Below, in pieces: positions 38,001-50,350 of a DNA stretch of 64,000 nt. Numbering within the stretch: the first letter of the stretch is position 1; every line of letters begins with the position of its first letter. A program made the position numbers and the translations under genes. Below the pieces are notes generated by a model. It worked only from the letters and a program-made list of their open reading frames with translations, had not been told where the DNA came from and made no database searches. The DNA is from Atkinsonella hypoxylon (lineage: Eukaryota > Ascomycota > Sordariomycetes > Hypocreales > Clavicipitaceae). The stretch is taken from positions 62,001 to 126,000 of the forward strand of contig JFHB01000032.1 of the NCBI GenBank assembly GCA_000729835.1. Reading direction: 5' to 3'.

Positions 38001-40420
38001 CTAAGTCCTAAACAGCTATATCTAGCTAATTTAGAGCCTTCTAAGACCTATAAGCCTAATTTTACCAAAATAAGGGCTATAGGCTTCTATTATAAAGTTC
38101 TAATTCCTTTAGAACAACGATCTAGGTTGCAGAAGCTAGCTAAAAGAACTATTCCTAGTAGACTTTTAGCTACGCTAGGTTCTAATGTATATCTAATATA
38201 TATCCCCTCTAAACAAGCTGTTATTAAGACTAGCTTCATTAAAATTATAGAAGGAATAGGCCCTATTTCTTAGGGCATCCCTAAGGTTCCTATTGGTTCT
38301 ATAGTGAATAATCCTTTAGAGGGAGAAATCGATAAATTAGTGGATAATTATACTCCTAAGTATCCTTATCCTAGTTATCTAGATGTGCTGAATCATCCAC
38401 TAGAACCTGTAGATTAAGCTCTTCTACTAAGCAACCCTATAGAAGCTGTAGAGGCCCCTAAAGCCCCTATATCTATAGAAGCCCCTTAAGCTAATATAGA
38501 ACCTATAGAAGCTGAAGCTAAATCTATTGATGCTAATGCTATAGATTTAGATAGAGATATATTTTCCTTAATTAAGGATCTATGCTTTAAGGTAAGGACT
38601 AAAGCAGCTATTACTTCTAATAGTAATAAGGATGAACTTCCTAACACATAGAAGTAAGCCCTAAAAAGCTCTGCTAAGCAGCATTAGATAGAAGCTACCT
38701 ATAGCGAATTTAAGCAGCTATTAGCTGCTAGAACCTTTAAATTTATAGGGAAAGACTAAGTACCTAAGGGCTAAAGAGTTCTAAAGAATAGGCTTATTTA
38801 TAGGCTTAAAAAGGATAAAGAAAATAATCCTATTAAATATAAGGCCTGCCTTATTGCTAAGGGATTTATATAAATAGAAGGTTAAGACTATCTAGAGACC
38901 TTTACTGCAACTAGTATTCCTTCTAGCTAGCGTATATTATTAGCTCTTGCAGCTTTTAATAACTAGGAAGTTAAGCAAATCGACTTTATAGAAGCGTTTT
39001 TAAATAGCAAGCTAAAGGAAGCTATTTATATAGAAATCCTAGATAGATTCATTGAATTTACAGAAGCAACGCTATTAGTAGCTAAGCTACTAAAAAGCTG
39101 TAATTATAAGCCCTCTAAAGAGCAAGTAATTAAGCTAGAAAAATCCCTCTATAGTTTAAAGTAAAGTCCTAGAGAATAGCAGCAAATTCTAACAGAATTA
39201 CTTTAAAAGCATAGATTTAAACCTCTTATATTAGACCCAGCAGTCTTTTATAACCCAGCTATATCTATATATATTGCTACTTATGTAGATAACTGTCTTC
39301 TAATTGGGCCTGATTTACAATATATTAATAAGCTTAAAAAGCTACTAAATTAAGCCTATCTAATAGAAGATAGGGGACCAGCAGAGTTCTTTCTAGGTGT
39401 GCAAATCACCTGTAATAGGTCTAAAAGGTCTATTAAAATCCACTAATCTTAATACATCCTTAAAGCCCTAGAAAGATTTAAAATACTAGATGCTAAGCTA
39501 GCTTCTATCCCTATACAGCTAGGAATTCTAAAGTAACTAGTTACAAAACTCCTCTTAAAATCCAATTATAAGCTATATTAGAGCATAATAGGCACTATAA
39601 TGTACCTTATGTTGCTAACTAGGGCTGATATTGCTTTTTCCGTTTAGCAGCTATCAACCTTCCTAGCTAAGCCCTATATAGAGCACCTAAACGCCTCTAA
39701 GTACCTCCTAAGGTACTTAAGTGGTACTAGAAGCTTTACCATCATTTATAAGCAATCTAGTCTACACCTTTTAGCAGGGTCTTCCTCTAAAAAGTCTTCT
39801 AAATCCTCTAATAGTTCTATTAGTTATAAAGAAGTACTTAAGACCCTCCTTAGTTATTGCGATAGCGATTTTGCCGGTAATAAAGTCTCCTCTAAATTAA
39901 CCTATGCTTATCTATATAAGCTAGCTAGTGGACCTATTAGCTAGAAATCGAAGAAAGCTAGTACTATTGCTCTTTCCACTTTAGAAGCAGAATCCAATGC
40001 ATTATCTAAAGCTATTAGGGAATTAGAGTAGCTCTACAGCCTTTTTAAGGAGATAAAGCTGCCTTTAACCCCTTCTATTCCTATTAGATGTAATAATCAA
40101 AGCGCTATAGTTACTGCTTACAACCCAACGTTGCATAGTAGAACTAAGTACACCCTTTTGAAGTTTAACTACATTAGGGAAAAGATTCGTAAAGGTATAG
40201 CTAAGGTTAGTTATATTGATACAAATTAGATGCTAGCAGATAGCCTAACTAAGCCTCTTACTATTTAAAAGCATTAACAATTCATTAAGTTACTAGAGCT
40301 TTCTAGTTAGCTTATAAAAGCAACAAAAACACTTAAAAAATCGAAAAGTAACAAAAAACAGTTAAAAATCAAAAACAACAAAAACAATCAACAATAACTA
40401 GTTATATTCAACTATAACTA
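35058..40420 (+). pseudogene. A3 gag-pol relic (Ty1/Copia polyprotein)
   Basis: The mutated start (ATA at 35058-35060) is 968 codons upstream of the open segment at 37962 and 1408 codons upstream of YVDN at 39282, all in one frame. The integrase keeps NCLACN. The protease reads YNTGST with Asn for Asp. Reverse transcriptase keeps EDRGPAEFFLGVQIT near 39367-39411, with CAA Gln intact. RNase H keeps CDSDFAG near 39859-39879. The leader at 34118-35057 lacks a conserved frame. Confidence 0.9.
37962..38273 (+). pseudogene. Open remnant of the A3 integrase C-terminal region
   Basis: This is the same 103-codon stop-free stretch as in A2, with LVNTTANSTKLLSPKQLYL at its start. The first codon is an internal GTG of the polyprotein frame. 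It stays open because it holds few Gln or Trp codons and most of those kept their C or G. Confidence 0.75.
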
Positions 40421-40563
40421 CCCTAGAATTGCTGGAATTAGTTATGTTATTAGTTATATTATTTAGTTCTGTTATTAGTACTGTATTTCGTTAGTTGATT
40501 CTAACTTAGATATCCTTTAAAGGAGCTAAGTTACTTGTAGAACTAGTTACTTCTCACATTTCT

Positions 40564-40571
40564 AGAGGGAG
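40564..40571 (+). other. Polypurine tract of A3
   Basis: AGAGGGAG directly before the 3' LTR. Confidence 0.8.
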
Positions 40572-41276
40572 TGTTAAAAATAAGCTACCCTATATAGCCT
40601 ATTTTTATGCTTGCTAGTTGCCTATTAGTTGCTCTATTACGTGACCCTAACTAGGTCTTATTACGTTAATTTTTAGTAGAGATATCGCTGTTACTAGATA
40701 TAAAACATCTAGAATCGACTAAGGCAAAGTTGCCTAACCTATAGTCAACTTTAACTGCGATTTTCTCTACAACTAGCAATAGTAGAAATTCAAGAAGTAT
40801 ACTATTTAAAAGCTAAGAATTAGGGCTATCTAATAGTATAATTATTAGATAGAGTTGCTTATAAGGGTTGCTTGTTATTAGTAGAATTTGTTAAATTGTG
40901 CACATAAGCGTCTCGTTTATATAGCTGTAAGTCGATTTTTTTGTTTTTATATAGTAAATCTTTTTGCGGAAATTATAAAGTAGCCTATAAGCCCCTTCTA
41001 GCGACTACAGCCTGCTAATATAGTTGGTAGGTCTATAAGGGACTGGAAAGATTTAAGATCCTACCCTTACTGTTCGTTATAGCGCTCTCAATATAAAGAT
41101 ACCACTATTACAGTTATCTATTACCTCTACGTGATCTAGTACTATACACTACAGCTTAATTTAGGCCGCTGCTGCTTCCACTACGTGATAATTGCTAGGA
41201 GCAATTACAGGTGCTAAATCTAAGAGACCACTACCCTCTTAGATATCTAGTCCTGTAATCCCTATTATTTTCAATA
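40572..41276 (+). repeat. 3' LTR of A3
   Basis: 705 bp. The outer end is preserved (TCCTGTAATCC, TTTTCAATA, CTACGTGATAATTGC) where the 5' LTR is mutated. Confidence 0.95.
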
Positions 41277-41281
41277 AGACT
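41277..41281. repeat. Target-site duplication of A3 (right), AGACT
   Basis: Second copy; see 33396-33400. Confidence 0.92.
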
Positions 41282-42420
41282 TAATGTAACAGAAGAAGAT
41301 TGTTAAGGCTTTATATAAGCAAATAGGTTATAAAGGTGTAGAAGTTATGTTTTAAGCAGCTAGAATTAAGTACTTTTAGAAAGAACTCTAGAATATAGTT
41401 TAAGCGATAATTTCTTGTTGTAAGGTATACTAAAAGTTTGCTCCTTAAAGGCCTAGAGAATTGTTAATACTAGTAGCTTTAGGCAACCTAATAAGCAAGA
41501 TATATATTAACATCTAATATATACTACTTAATTATAGTTTTAAGTACCTTCTAGAAGCAAGATATAACCTTACTAAATAGGTAGAAGCGTACTCTATATA
41601 GTATACTAATGTTATAGCTATTTAGAAGTTCTTAATAAAACTAATTATACAATTTAGAGTCTTCTAATTTCTAGTTTTTAATAGAGAGCTAGAAATATAT
41701 AGAAATCTTAAAAAAGCAGTTAAAGCTATTAAGATTAAAGGGATTAAGACATTAGTATACAATCTAAAAGCTAATTTACCTATTAAAGCTAGTTATTAAA
41801 TACTTATATTTGCTCTTTTAAAGATAGAAGGTTCTAATAAAAAGTAGTTTAAACTACTAAATAAGGCACTATTAGCAAACTATATAGCTGTATAAGCGTT
41901 ATATAGTGAATCTACTTTCTACTTAATTTATAGTTAAAAGCTTATTCTTCCTTTAGAAGTTAAATTTTCTACTTAAAGGTTAATTAATTAGTTAGAAGTT
42001 ATAATAATATAGAATCTCTTTAAAGCAAGAGTTAAAATACTAGAATAAAAGGAAGTAGATATCTAAAAGGCTTACGCAAAAGTCTTTATATTTAAGTAAC
42101 GCTTAGCTAATTAAATAAACTAGAACTAAGAGGCATTATTGCAAAAGGAGAAAGATTAATTAGTCCTAAAAGATCTAGTTCTTATATATAATATATAAAG
42201 GGTTATAGATATATTAATAAAGAAGAAGTTAGTAATATAATAGAATAGTTCTTTTAAAGTGTATAGCTAAGTAAAAGTTACTAATGCCTACTGTTTAAAG
42301 ACCCTAAATAGTATAGTGCTTAATAAAACTATTTCTAAGGATTATATTAAGAAGTTTAGGCTTAATCTAGAGGGATAGTAGACTTTTACTGCTAACAAAT
42401 AGCTCTATACTCTACAATAT
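41282..42420 (+). pseudogene. B1 gag-pol relic, second part (integrase)
   Basis: The frame continues from 33400. The zinc-binding region reads YKQIGYKG and ISCCKVYQKFAP, where HH-CC has His and Cys changed to Tyr. The core has VFNRELE near 41670, then VYNLKANLPIKASYQ near 41758-41800, where the third catalytic Glu (family PIE) is Lys. A late LILPLEVKF near 41945 matches the typical Gypsy integrase end (P.LP.E). The frame fades near 42400. Confidence 0.8.
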
Positions 42421-43243
42421 ACTACTTAGTATAGTAAAGACACTAGCGACTTTAAGTAAGATGCTAATAAATTACAACCTACTAATGCTTAGTATAATAT
42501 ATTAGATTAAATAGTTTCTAAGGACTATACGTTATAGCTGTACTAAAAAGAGAATTTTAAGGATAATAACGCTAAAGTAAACCTTTTACTATAACGTTAT
42601 CTAAAGTATATAATAGAAGTTTATCTACTAGTAATACCTAAAGAAGAGCGTAGAAGCTATAAGGAGATTAATAACATTATTTAATTTTAGCAATTTACTT
42701 ATAACTTTACTAGAATATATAACTTATTATAGCTTTTGCAAAAGCTAATGCTATAGTCTCTATATCTTTAGCTTTAGAGAGAAGAGAGGTTAAGTTTATT
42801 TATTTATATATTTAAGACTAACTAAGATTTAATAATAGTATATTAAGATTATTTAGAGATTTAAAGCTAATTAGAATTAAGACTATAAACCTAGATTAAA
42901 TAGAATATATAAAAAGTTTTTAAAAGCTGCTAAAAATAAGTATAGTTCTATTCTATTTTAACTAGAGAGGCTGCTTAGCCTTTACCCTTTTTCTATTTTT
43001 TTTTTATCTTTTAACTTAAGCAATTTACATCTAATCTTCTAGCGAAATTCCAGCAGTTCTAATGTTTAAGGGAAAGGGTAAGGAATATTAACTGCTATAA
43101 AGGGAGAAAGATCCTTATAAAGGACCTCCTAGAGCCTTAGAAGGACAAATAGTTAATCTACCCAGTCTTTGCCCTAGAACGTTACAAAAGGAGCATTATA
43201 GTGAATCTAGCTGTAGTTACTATAACCTTTTGCAAATTGCTAC
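42421..43243 (+). other. B1 3' region, first part, with a possible second gene start
   Basis: After pol there is a pyrimidine-rich stretch near 42980-43020, then a candidate ATG at 43062 starting MFKGKGKEY. That frame has few stops up to the B2 insertion at 43243, but another frame is also rather open, so the true frame is unclear. Local base composition is less mutated than at the homologous B2 site (about 50990-51170). No family was recognised. Confidence 0.35.
43240..43243. repeat. Target-site duplication of B2 (left), CTAC
   Basis: CTAC is repeated at 54986-54989. The homologous empty site inside B2 (AATTGCTACTTATAGC near 51165) has one copy. The base before it differs on the two sides (G and A), again favouring 4 bp. 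Confidence 0.8.
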
Positions 43244-43730
43244 TGTGTCGCGGTGGGGTTACCCCCTTGCGCTCTTATATTAGCTTTGCAAGGGATGCTA
43301 CATATAGATTTTTCTCTATAAGAGTGCGCATTGCCTAGACATCTAGATAGTTTAAGGAAGCAAGCGCATAAGCAGCTTCTGCTAATTCTTTTTAGGCTTT
43401 TGCTCTTTTAATTAATTAATATCTTTTAGTCTGCTTTAATTTACAACACTTAACGCTTAAGAGATATTACTTTACTACTAGTAACACTTTCCCTAACTCT
43501 TTAGCACATTTAGCTCCTTTTATGTATATATATCTTCTAAGCTGCAATTAATATTTTATTTCTACCTTTTTAAACTATTTAATCTTCTTACCTATTATTG
43601 TTTAATAGTATACACTAATAAATATCTTACGCTCTTTTCTAATTCTCTTTACTTTTAATGTACACTATATTATTACCTACTTTAGTGTAAGCTATATAGT
43701 TATTTAGAGGTTTAGTTTTAAGTTAATAAA
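43244..43730 (+). repeat. 5' LTR of B2
   Basis: The outer end is TGTGTCGCGGTGGGG. The inner end is AGTTAATAAA where the 3' LTR has AGTCGACAAA. Confidence 0.92.
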
Positions 43731-44019
43731 AATAGGGGCTTTACTAGGGACTTATTCTAATTAAAGTGCATTATATAATTAAAAGGTTTTTTATAGAGAT
43801 CCTAAAAGAAAGAAGAAAAAGCTACTAAGTATTAAAAATAGAAGAGCACTTTAGCTTAAATATTACTAATATAAGAAAAAAGGAAATTATAGAGATAAAA
43901 GCTCTATATTATAAGGGATTATTTAATTAAGAGGGAAAGAAAATTTCTATAGCTTTTTTAAGCTAAGAAGGGCTAAGCCTAGTTAAAGATAATTACTATA
44001 TTATAAATACTAGCTAGCC
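43731..44019 (+). other. Leader of B2
   Basis: Homologous to 27913-28199; no primer-binding site recognised. Confidence 0.4.
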
Positions 44020-47000
44020 TATTTAACCTCTATTTTGCCCTTAGCTAAAATAGCCTTAATACAGCAAAAAGGAAGTTTTTAGGTTCTTTAAACATTATAA
44101 TTATTTAATTATAGAGAAAAATTTCTCTTTTATCTTTATCTTAGTAGTTATCTTTATATTTACTATTATTAGTAATTAAGTTCTTAGCCTCTATATTTTA
44201 GCGTTAGAAGCTTATATAACTATAGAAGCAAAAGGTAAAAGTATTAAAAGTATAGCTAATATAGGGAATTATATATATTATACTTTTTCTACTAAGCAAG
44301 ATTAATTATTCTTTTTATATCTACTTTCTATATTAAGCTATTTTACTAGTTATTTATATAAGTTTAATATTCTATATCTCTTAAAGAAAAGTATAAGCTC
44401 TATATCTAAAGTAGCTAATACTAGCCTTAGCTAATTTAGTAAATCTTCTAAAAAAGTTATTTTAGAACCTAAGATTATAATAGAATTAAATACTTAAGAT
44501 AAAAAGGCTAGTATTAATAGCACTATAGCTATACCTTATAAGGCTCTTACTAAAGCTATAGGTAAAGCTATTAAAAAGTAGTAAGCTTAGGCTACCTTTA
44601 ATAAGAAGTTTAATATATACTAATTTAAGAGAGAAAATATTCTTAATTACTTAACTAGCTTTAAGCTAAAAATAGAAACCTTATTTATTCTAAAGGAAAA
44701 CTAGTAAAAGATATTTATTTATTATATTAACCTATTAATCTATAAGTATATAAAGGTTATTTATACCTTATATAATTAGAAAGAAGCTAAAAAGTAGCTT
44801 TTACTTTAGTATAAAGCTACTCCTTAGGATTAAAAGGAGTAAGCTAATAAAAAGCTTAAAGACCTAAAGAGAAACTATTTAAGGACTATAAAAGATACTC
44901 TCTATTAGCTTTAAGAGCATTAAGCTGCTATAATTAGCGCTAAGCTCTATATATAGTGTAGTATAATCTCTTAGTTTAATTACATTTATAAGGCCTTACT
45001 AAATACTATACTTACTAGCTTTATAGATTAAATAAAAGTTACTAGAGCTAAGTTTATTATAATACTCTATAGAGAGTTATTAAAGCAGCTTAGCTAGTAT
45101 ATATAAGCTAGAATAGAGCTAAAAGACTATAATTCTAAACTCTATAACAATAGAAAAGACTACCTTTATATACCTTTAAGCAGAAGAAGTTCTAAGTATT
45201 ATAGTATAAGTAATTTTAGTTATAAGGCTAAGGAAATTATATAGTTTATTTTAGAAGTAAAAGATTAAATAGATAATTTAACCTAGAAGTTTAAAGATAT
45301 AAAGATTATACTTATAAAGTAAGTAGTTTTAAAGATAGATATTATAAAGCTTTTTAAAGAGAAATTTAGAAAAAAGAAGAAGAAAAGGTAGAATATATAT
45401 ATTAACGCTATTAATATATATAATAATGCTTAAAGCTTTAGAACCTATATAACTAGAAGCTATATAAGGCAGTATTACTGCTATTACTATAGTAAGAAAG
45501 GTTATTATATAGATTAATACTAGTTTTACTAGTATAATAATAAGATTAGTTTTATAAAGTATAATTAAAGAGTAAGTATTTTAACAGTAGAATTAAATAA
45601 TTTAGTGCTATTTATTCTTATATAAAGCTTCTTTAGTATAGAAAGTTATCTTTATAGGCTTATAGTGTTTTAGGTTAATTATTTTAACTACTATATTATA
45701 AAACAGTATTATTCTTAAGTTAAGGAATTTAGTATAAAAACATTAAACTATTAAAAGCTTAATAAGAAAAAGAGAGAAACATTAAATTAAATCTTTAATA
45801 AAATTAATATTTCTAATTATTACTTAATATATATTCTACTAGAAGCTATTCTTAAGAGGGACTTTACTAATAGTACTATAGTAACTTTAACGTTTAAGAT
45901 AAAGGAATATAGACCTAAAAGAACTCTTTATATATTAATTAAGGAGAGAATTATAGCTTAGCTCTTTAGAGTTTATACTATAAGAATATAATGCTTTATT
46001 AAGTAAGAAGAAGCTTTAAAAGATTAAGCTAAAAGGAAAGGAAAAAAAGCTAAAGAAAATAGCTCTATAGATATAAAAGTATAGCTTCTTATATAATTAT
46101 TTAAAGATATTTTTTAGAAGAAAATTAAAGTTAGCTTATAAAACCTATACTAACTAATGCTTATACTTATAGAAGCAATAGAGAATAAATACCTAATATA
46201 AGTAAATAGTGTTAATAAAGTTTATTATATTAATAGAATAAGTGCTAAAGTTATACCTCTATATTCTATCTTAAGGAAGAGGTAAAGAGTTAAGGAGTAA
46301 AAAGATTAATTAATTAATATTATTAAAATAATATTTACTATAGTTAAAGAGGCAGTAGAAAATAATAAAGAAGATATTACTAATAAATATATAAAATAAC
46401 TGCTTAATAGTATCTAAAAGGATTTATAGAATATTATATAAAAATATATAGGAAATTATATTAAAGAGAAAAAGTTTATTGTAAACCTATAGGTAAATAT
46501 ACTTTATATTAAAGAATTAAATAGTATTCTAAAGCTAAAAGCAATTATAAGCTATTTATAGAACTTACTTTACCTTTAAGTATAACTTAAAAGCTTAAAC
46601 TCTTTACTTATTAATAGTTTTATAGATTATAGTTTATAAAGGAATATTATTACTAAAGACCTTATTAAAGAGCTTAACTTAAAAATAACTCTAATAAAGC
46701 AAAAGACTACTACTATATCTTTTACATTATATAAGCTTATAATATTAAAAGAGGTAATAATAAAGCTATACCTTAGAAATATCTAAATACTAATTTACTT
46801 TTATATTACACTAAAGTCTTTATATATATAATTAATCCTTAAAATGCCTTTTATATATATAGCTAAAGTTACCTTTAAGTATAGTAATAAAGAAAGTAAG
46901 CTTCTCTTAAAGTGCTATTTTAGTAATATTATATTAGTCTTAAGGGTTACTAAAAGTATTAAATAGAAAACTATAATAGATAAAGCAATAGCTATTAGTG

Positions 47001-50000
47001 TTAATTTAATCTTAATTAATAAGTTATTTAAGGATTTAGTTTATAATTAAATAGTTAAAGAGAGTCTTAAAGCTAAGTTAAATAATAATAAGGAGCTAAT
47101 ACCTATAATAAAGAATAAGAGTGTAGCTATTACTAACTTTATAATAAAGAGAATAGCTAACTAGTATAGAAGCTAACTTAAAGAGGCTGTAAAAAAGATT
47201 TAGCTCTTAAGGCAATTATAACTAATTAATCTAAAGGTAAATATATTATATAAGTAAAAAGCTAATAAGATTCTACTAAAAGATAATATTTCTTTAGATA
47301 AATCTATACTTAATAGAGACCCTAAGTAGAAATAAAAGAAGTAAAAAGAGGTAAAAGTATACTTAAATAAATTAAAAAAATACACTAAATATATTATAGA
47401 AAGATTTAGTAAAAAACTCTAAGGATTCTAAATAATAAAAGAGCGCTTAAATTAAATAGTTAAATAAGTATAAAAATATTTAATAGTAGAAAAAGTTAAT
47501 ATTTTTAAGGAAATTCTTTATAACTAAAAGGCAGCACTAATATAGAACTTATTAGAGTATAGAAAGATTAATTCCTTAATTATACTGCCTTAAGTTATCT
47601 ATACTATTGCTTATAGAGCTTAAAAAGTAAAGTTAATACTAATATCTATTAGCTTATAAAGAAAACTAGTTAATTTATTAAAAAAGAAGCTTTAGTATAG
47701 GTTATTAGAAAAGAGTTATAGATTTTATAGAAACCCTTACTTTTTAGTAATAAAGAAGAATAAAGGGATATAGCTAGTGCTGTTTATAACAGCCTACAAT
47801 AAGATTACAATATAGAATGCCTATATTCTAGAAAAAGTAAAGGCTTTTAGTAAAGAATTTAGAATATATAAGATACTTTTAGTTATTAATTTACTGTTAA
47901 GCTATAACTAAGTACTACTTATAGAAAAAAGTAAAGACTTAATAATAATTTTAACAGCAATAGAACTTTTATAACTTTATATACTTCCTTAAGGAGTAAC
48001 TAACTCTATTACTTAATTTATTTAAATAGTAAAGAGAGTTCTTTTTAACCTAATTCTTTATACTTATAAGCTTTTTTTAAATAATATTATAGTAAAAGGC
48101 TTTATTACTATATATAATAGAGAGAAAGTGTTACTTAATGTATAAAGATATATTATAGAATATTTAATTAATATTAATAAAGTCCTTATTAATATTAAGC
48201 TAGCTAGTTATACTATATTTACTGTAAAATTAAAGCTATACTAAAAGACTATAGAGATTATTAGATTTATATATAGTACTAATAAAAGAAGACCTTTAGA
48301 AGCAAAAGTAATAAAGATTCTAGAGTAAATAGAGTATAAAAATATCTTTAAGGTTAAATTCTTTTTTAGGCTTATAGACTATTATTATATCTAGGTATAG
48401 TATTACTCTATAAAAGCTAAGCCTCTTATAATCTTACTTAAGAAGAGTGCTAAGTAAACTTAAAAACTAAACTAGAAGAACGCTATAGAGGTTCTTAAGT
48501 ATATAATAATAACTATACTAGTTCTTATAATAATTAATCTTAGCTTAAGCGCTAAGGAAATTATATTAATAGTTAATATAAGCTTAAAAGAATAAAGAGC
48601 AGTTTTAATGTAAATTGTTAATAAGTAATAACACTCTATATAATATAAAAGTAGATATTAGAGCAATTTAGAAATTAAGTATAATAGAATAAAGTAGAAA
48701 TATAGAGCTATTATTTATACATTAAGAAGGCTATAAATTTATCTCTATAGAGTTCCCTTTACTCTAAAGACTAATTCTTAGGTGCTTATATATTAGCTTA
48801 ATAGCGCTATTAATAACGTTCTAAGTGCACTTATTATACAATAGATTAGTTATATTATACTGTTTAATTTTACAGCTAGATATATTTTAAGAGAAAAGAA
48901 TAAAATAGCTAATACTTTATTGTATAAAGAAAGTAAACCTTTTAATGTATTAAATTAAGTAGCTAAAAGGGATATTAAAGATTTTATTAACCTATAGCTT
49001 AACGTTAATAAGATCTAGCTATATAATAGAGTATACTATACTTCTAGAACTTAATAAATTGTAGATTTCCTTTTAACGTTATAAAGACTATTTAATTTAG
49101 ATAAAAGTAAGTATAAGTAACTTTATATAAGTGCTAAGTAATACTTCTTAGATAAAGGCCTATTATAGAAGAGACTAACTAGTATAATAAAGGGTTCTAC
49201 CTTAGTTATTAAAGACCTAATGCAATAGAAGAAGATTATTAAGGCTTTATATAAGTAAATAGGTTATAAAGGTATAGAAGTTATATTTTAAGTAGCTAGA
49301 ATTAAGTACTTTTAGAAAGAACTCTAGAATATAGTTTAAGCAATAATTTTCTATTATAAAGTGTACTAAAAGTTTACTCCTTAGAGGCCTAAAGAATTAT
49401 TAATACTAGTAGCTTTAGGCAACTTAATAAGTAAGATATATATTAACACCTAATATATACTACTTAATTATAGTTTTAAGTACCTTCTAGAAGTAAGATA
49501 TAACCTTACTAAATAAATAGAAGTACACTCTATATAGTATACTAATGTTATAGCTATTTAGAAGTTCTTAATAAAACTAATTATATAATTTAAAGTCTTC
49601 TAATTTCTAGTTTTTAATAAAGAGCTAGAAATATATAGAAATCTTAAAAAAGCAGTTAAAGCTATTAGAATTAAAGAGATTAAGATATTAGTGTACAATT
49701 TAAAAGCTAATTTACCTATTAAAGCTAGTTATTAAACGCTTATATTTACTCTTTTAAAGATAAAAGGTTTTAATAGAAAGTAGTTTAAATTGCTAAATAA
49801 AGCACTATTAGTAAACTATATAGCTATATAAGCGTTATATAGTAAATCTACTTTCTACTTAATTTATAGTTAAAAGCTTATTCTTTCTTTAGAAATTAAA
49901 TTTCTTACTTAAAGGTTAATTAATTAGTTAGAAGTTATAATAATATAGAATCTCTTTAAAGTAAGAGTTAAGATACTAGAATAAAAGAAAGTAAATATCT

Positions 50001-50350
50001 AAAAGGCTTATATAAAAGTCTTTATATTTAGGTAATACTTAGCTAATTAAATAAACTAGAACTAAAAGGTATTATTATAAAAGAAGAAAAATTAATTAGT
50101 TCTAAGAGATTTAGTTCTTATATATAATATATAAAGAGTTATAAATATATTAATAAAGAAGAAGTTAGTAATATAATAGAATAGTTCTTTTAAAGTGTAT
50201 AGCTAGGCAAAAGTTACTAGCGTTTATTGTTTAAAGACCCTAAATAGTATAGTACTTAATAAGACTATTTCTAGGGATTATATTAAGAAGTTTAGGCTTA
50301 ATCTAAAGGGATAGTAGACTTTTACTGCTAATAAATAGCTTTATACTCTA
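44020..50350 (+). pseudogene. B2 gag-pol relic (Ty3/Gypsy polyprotein)
   Basis: This is the uninterrupted version of the B1 gag-pol relic. The zinc-knuckle remnant lies near 45465-45520. Reverse transcriptase has FLNN at 48074-48085, RNase H lies near 48520-48750, and integrase runs across the site where A3 entered B1 (about 49215) to about 50100. A Lys/Arg-rich segment sits just before the knuckle, as in a nucleocapsid. About 6.3 kb gives some 2100 codons. Stops are frequent and ends approximate. Confidence 0.82.

Larger units (their letters stand above)
33401..41276 (+). mobile_element. Element A3: complete Ty1/Copia retrotransposon nested in B1, 7.88 kb
   Basis: Two 705-bp LTRs, AGACT duplications and the same internal organisation as A1 and A2 define it. 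It sits in the integrase region of B1. The B reading frame resumes after it, and B2 shows the empty site. Confidence 0.95.
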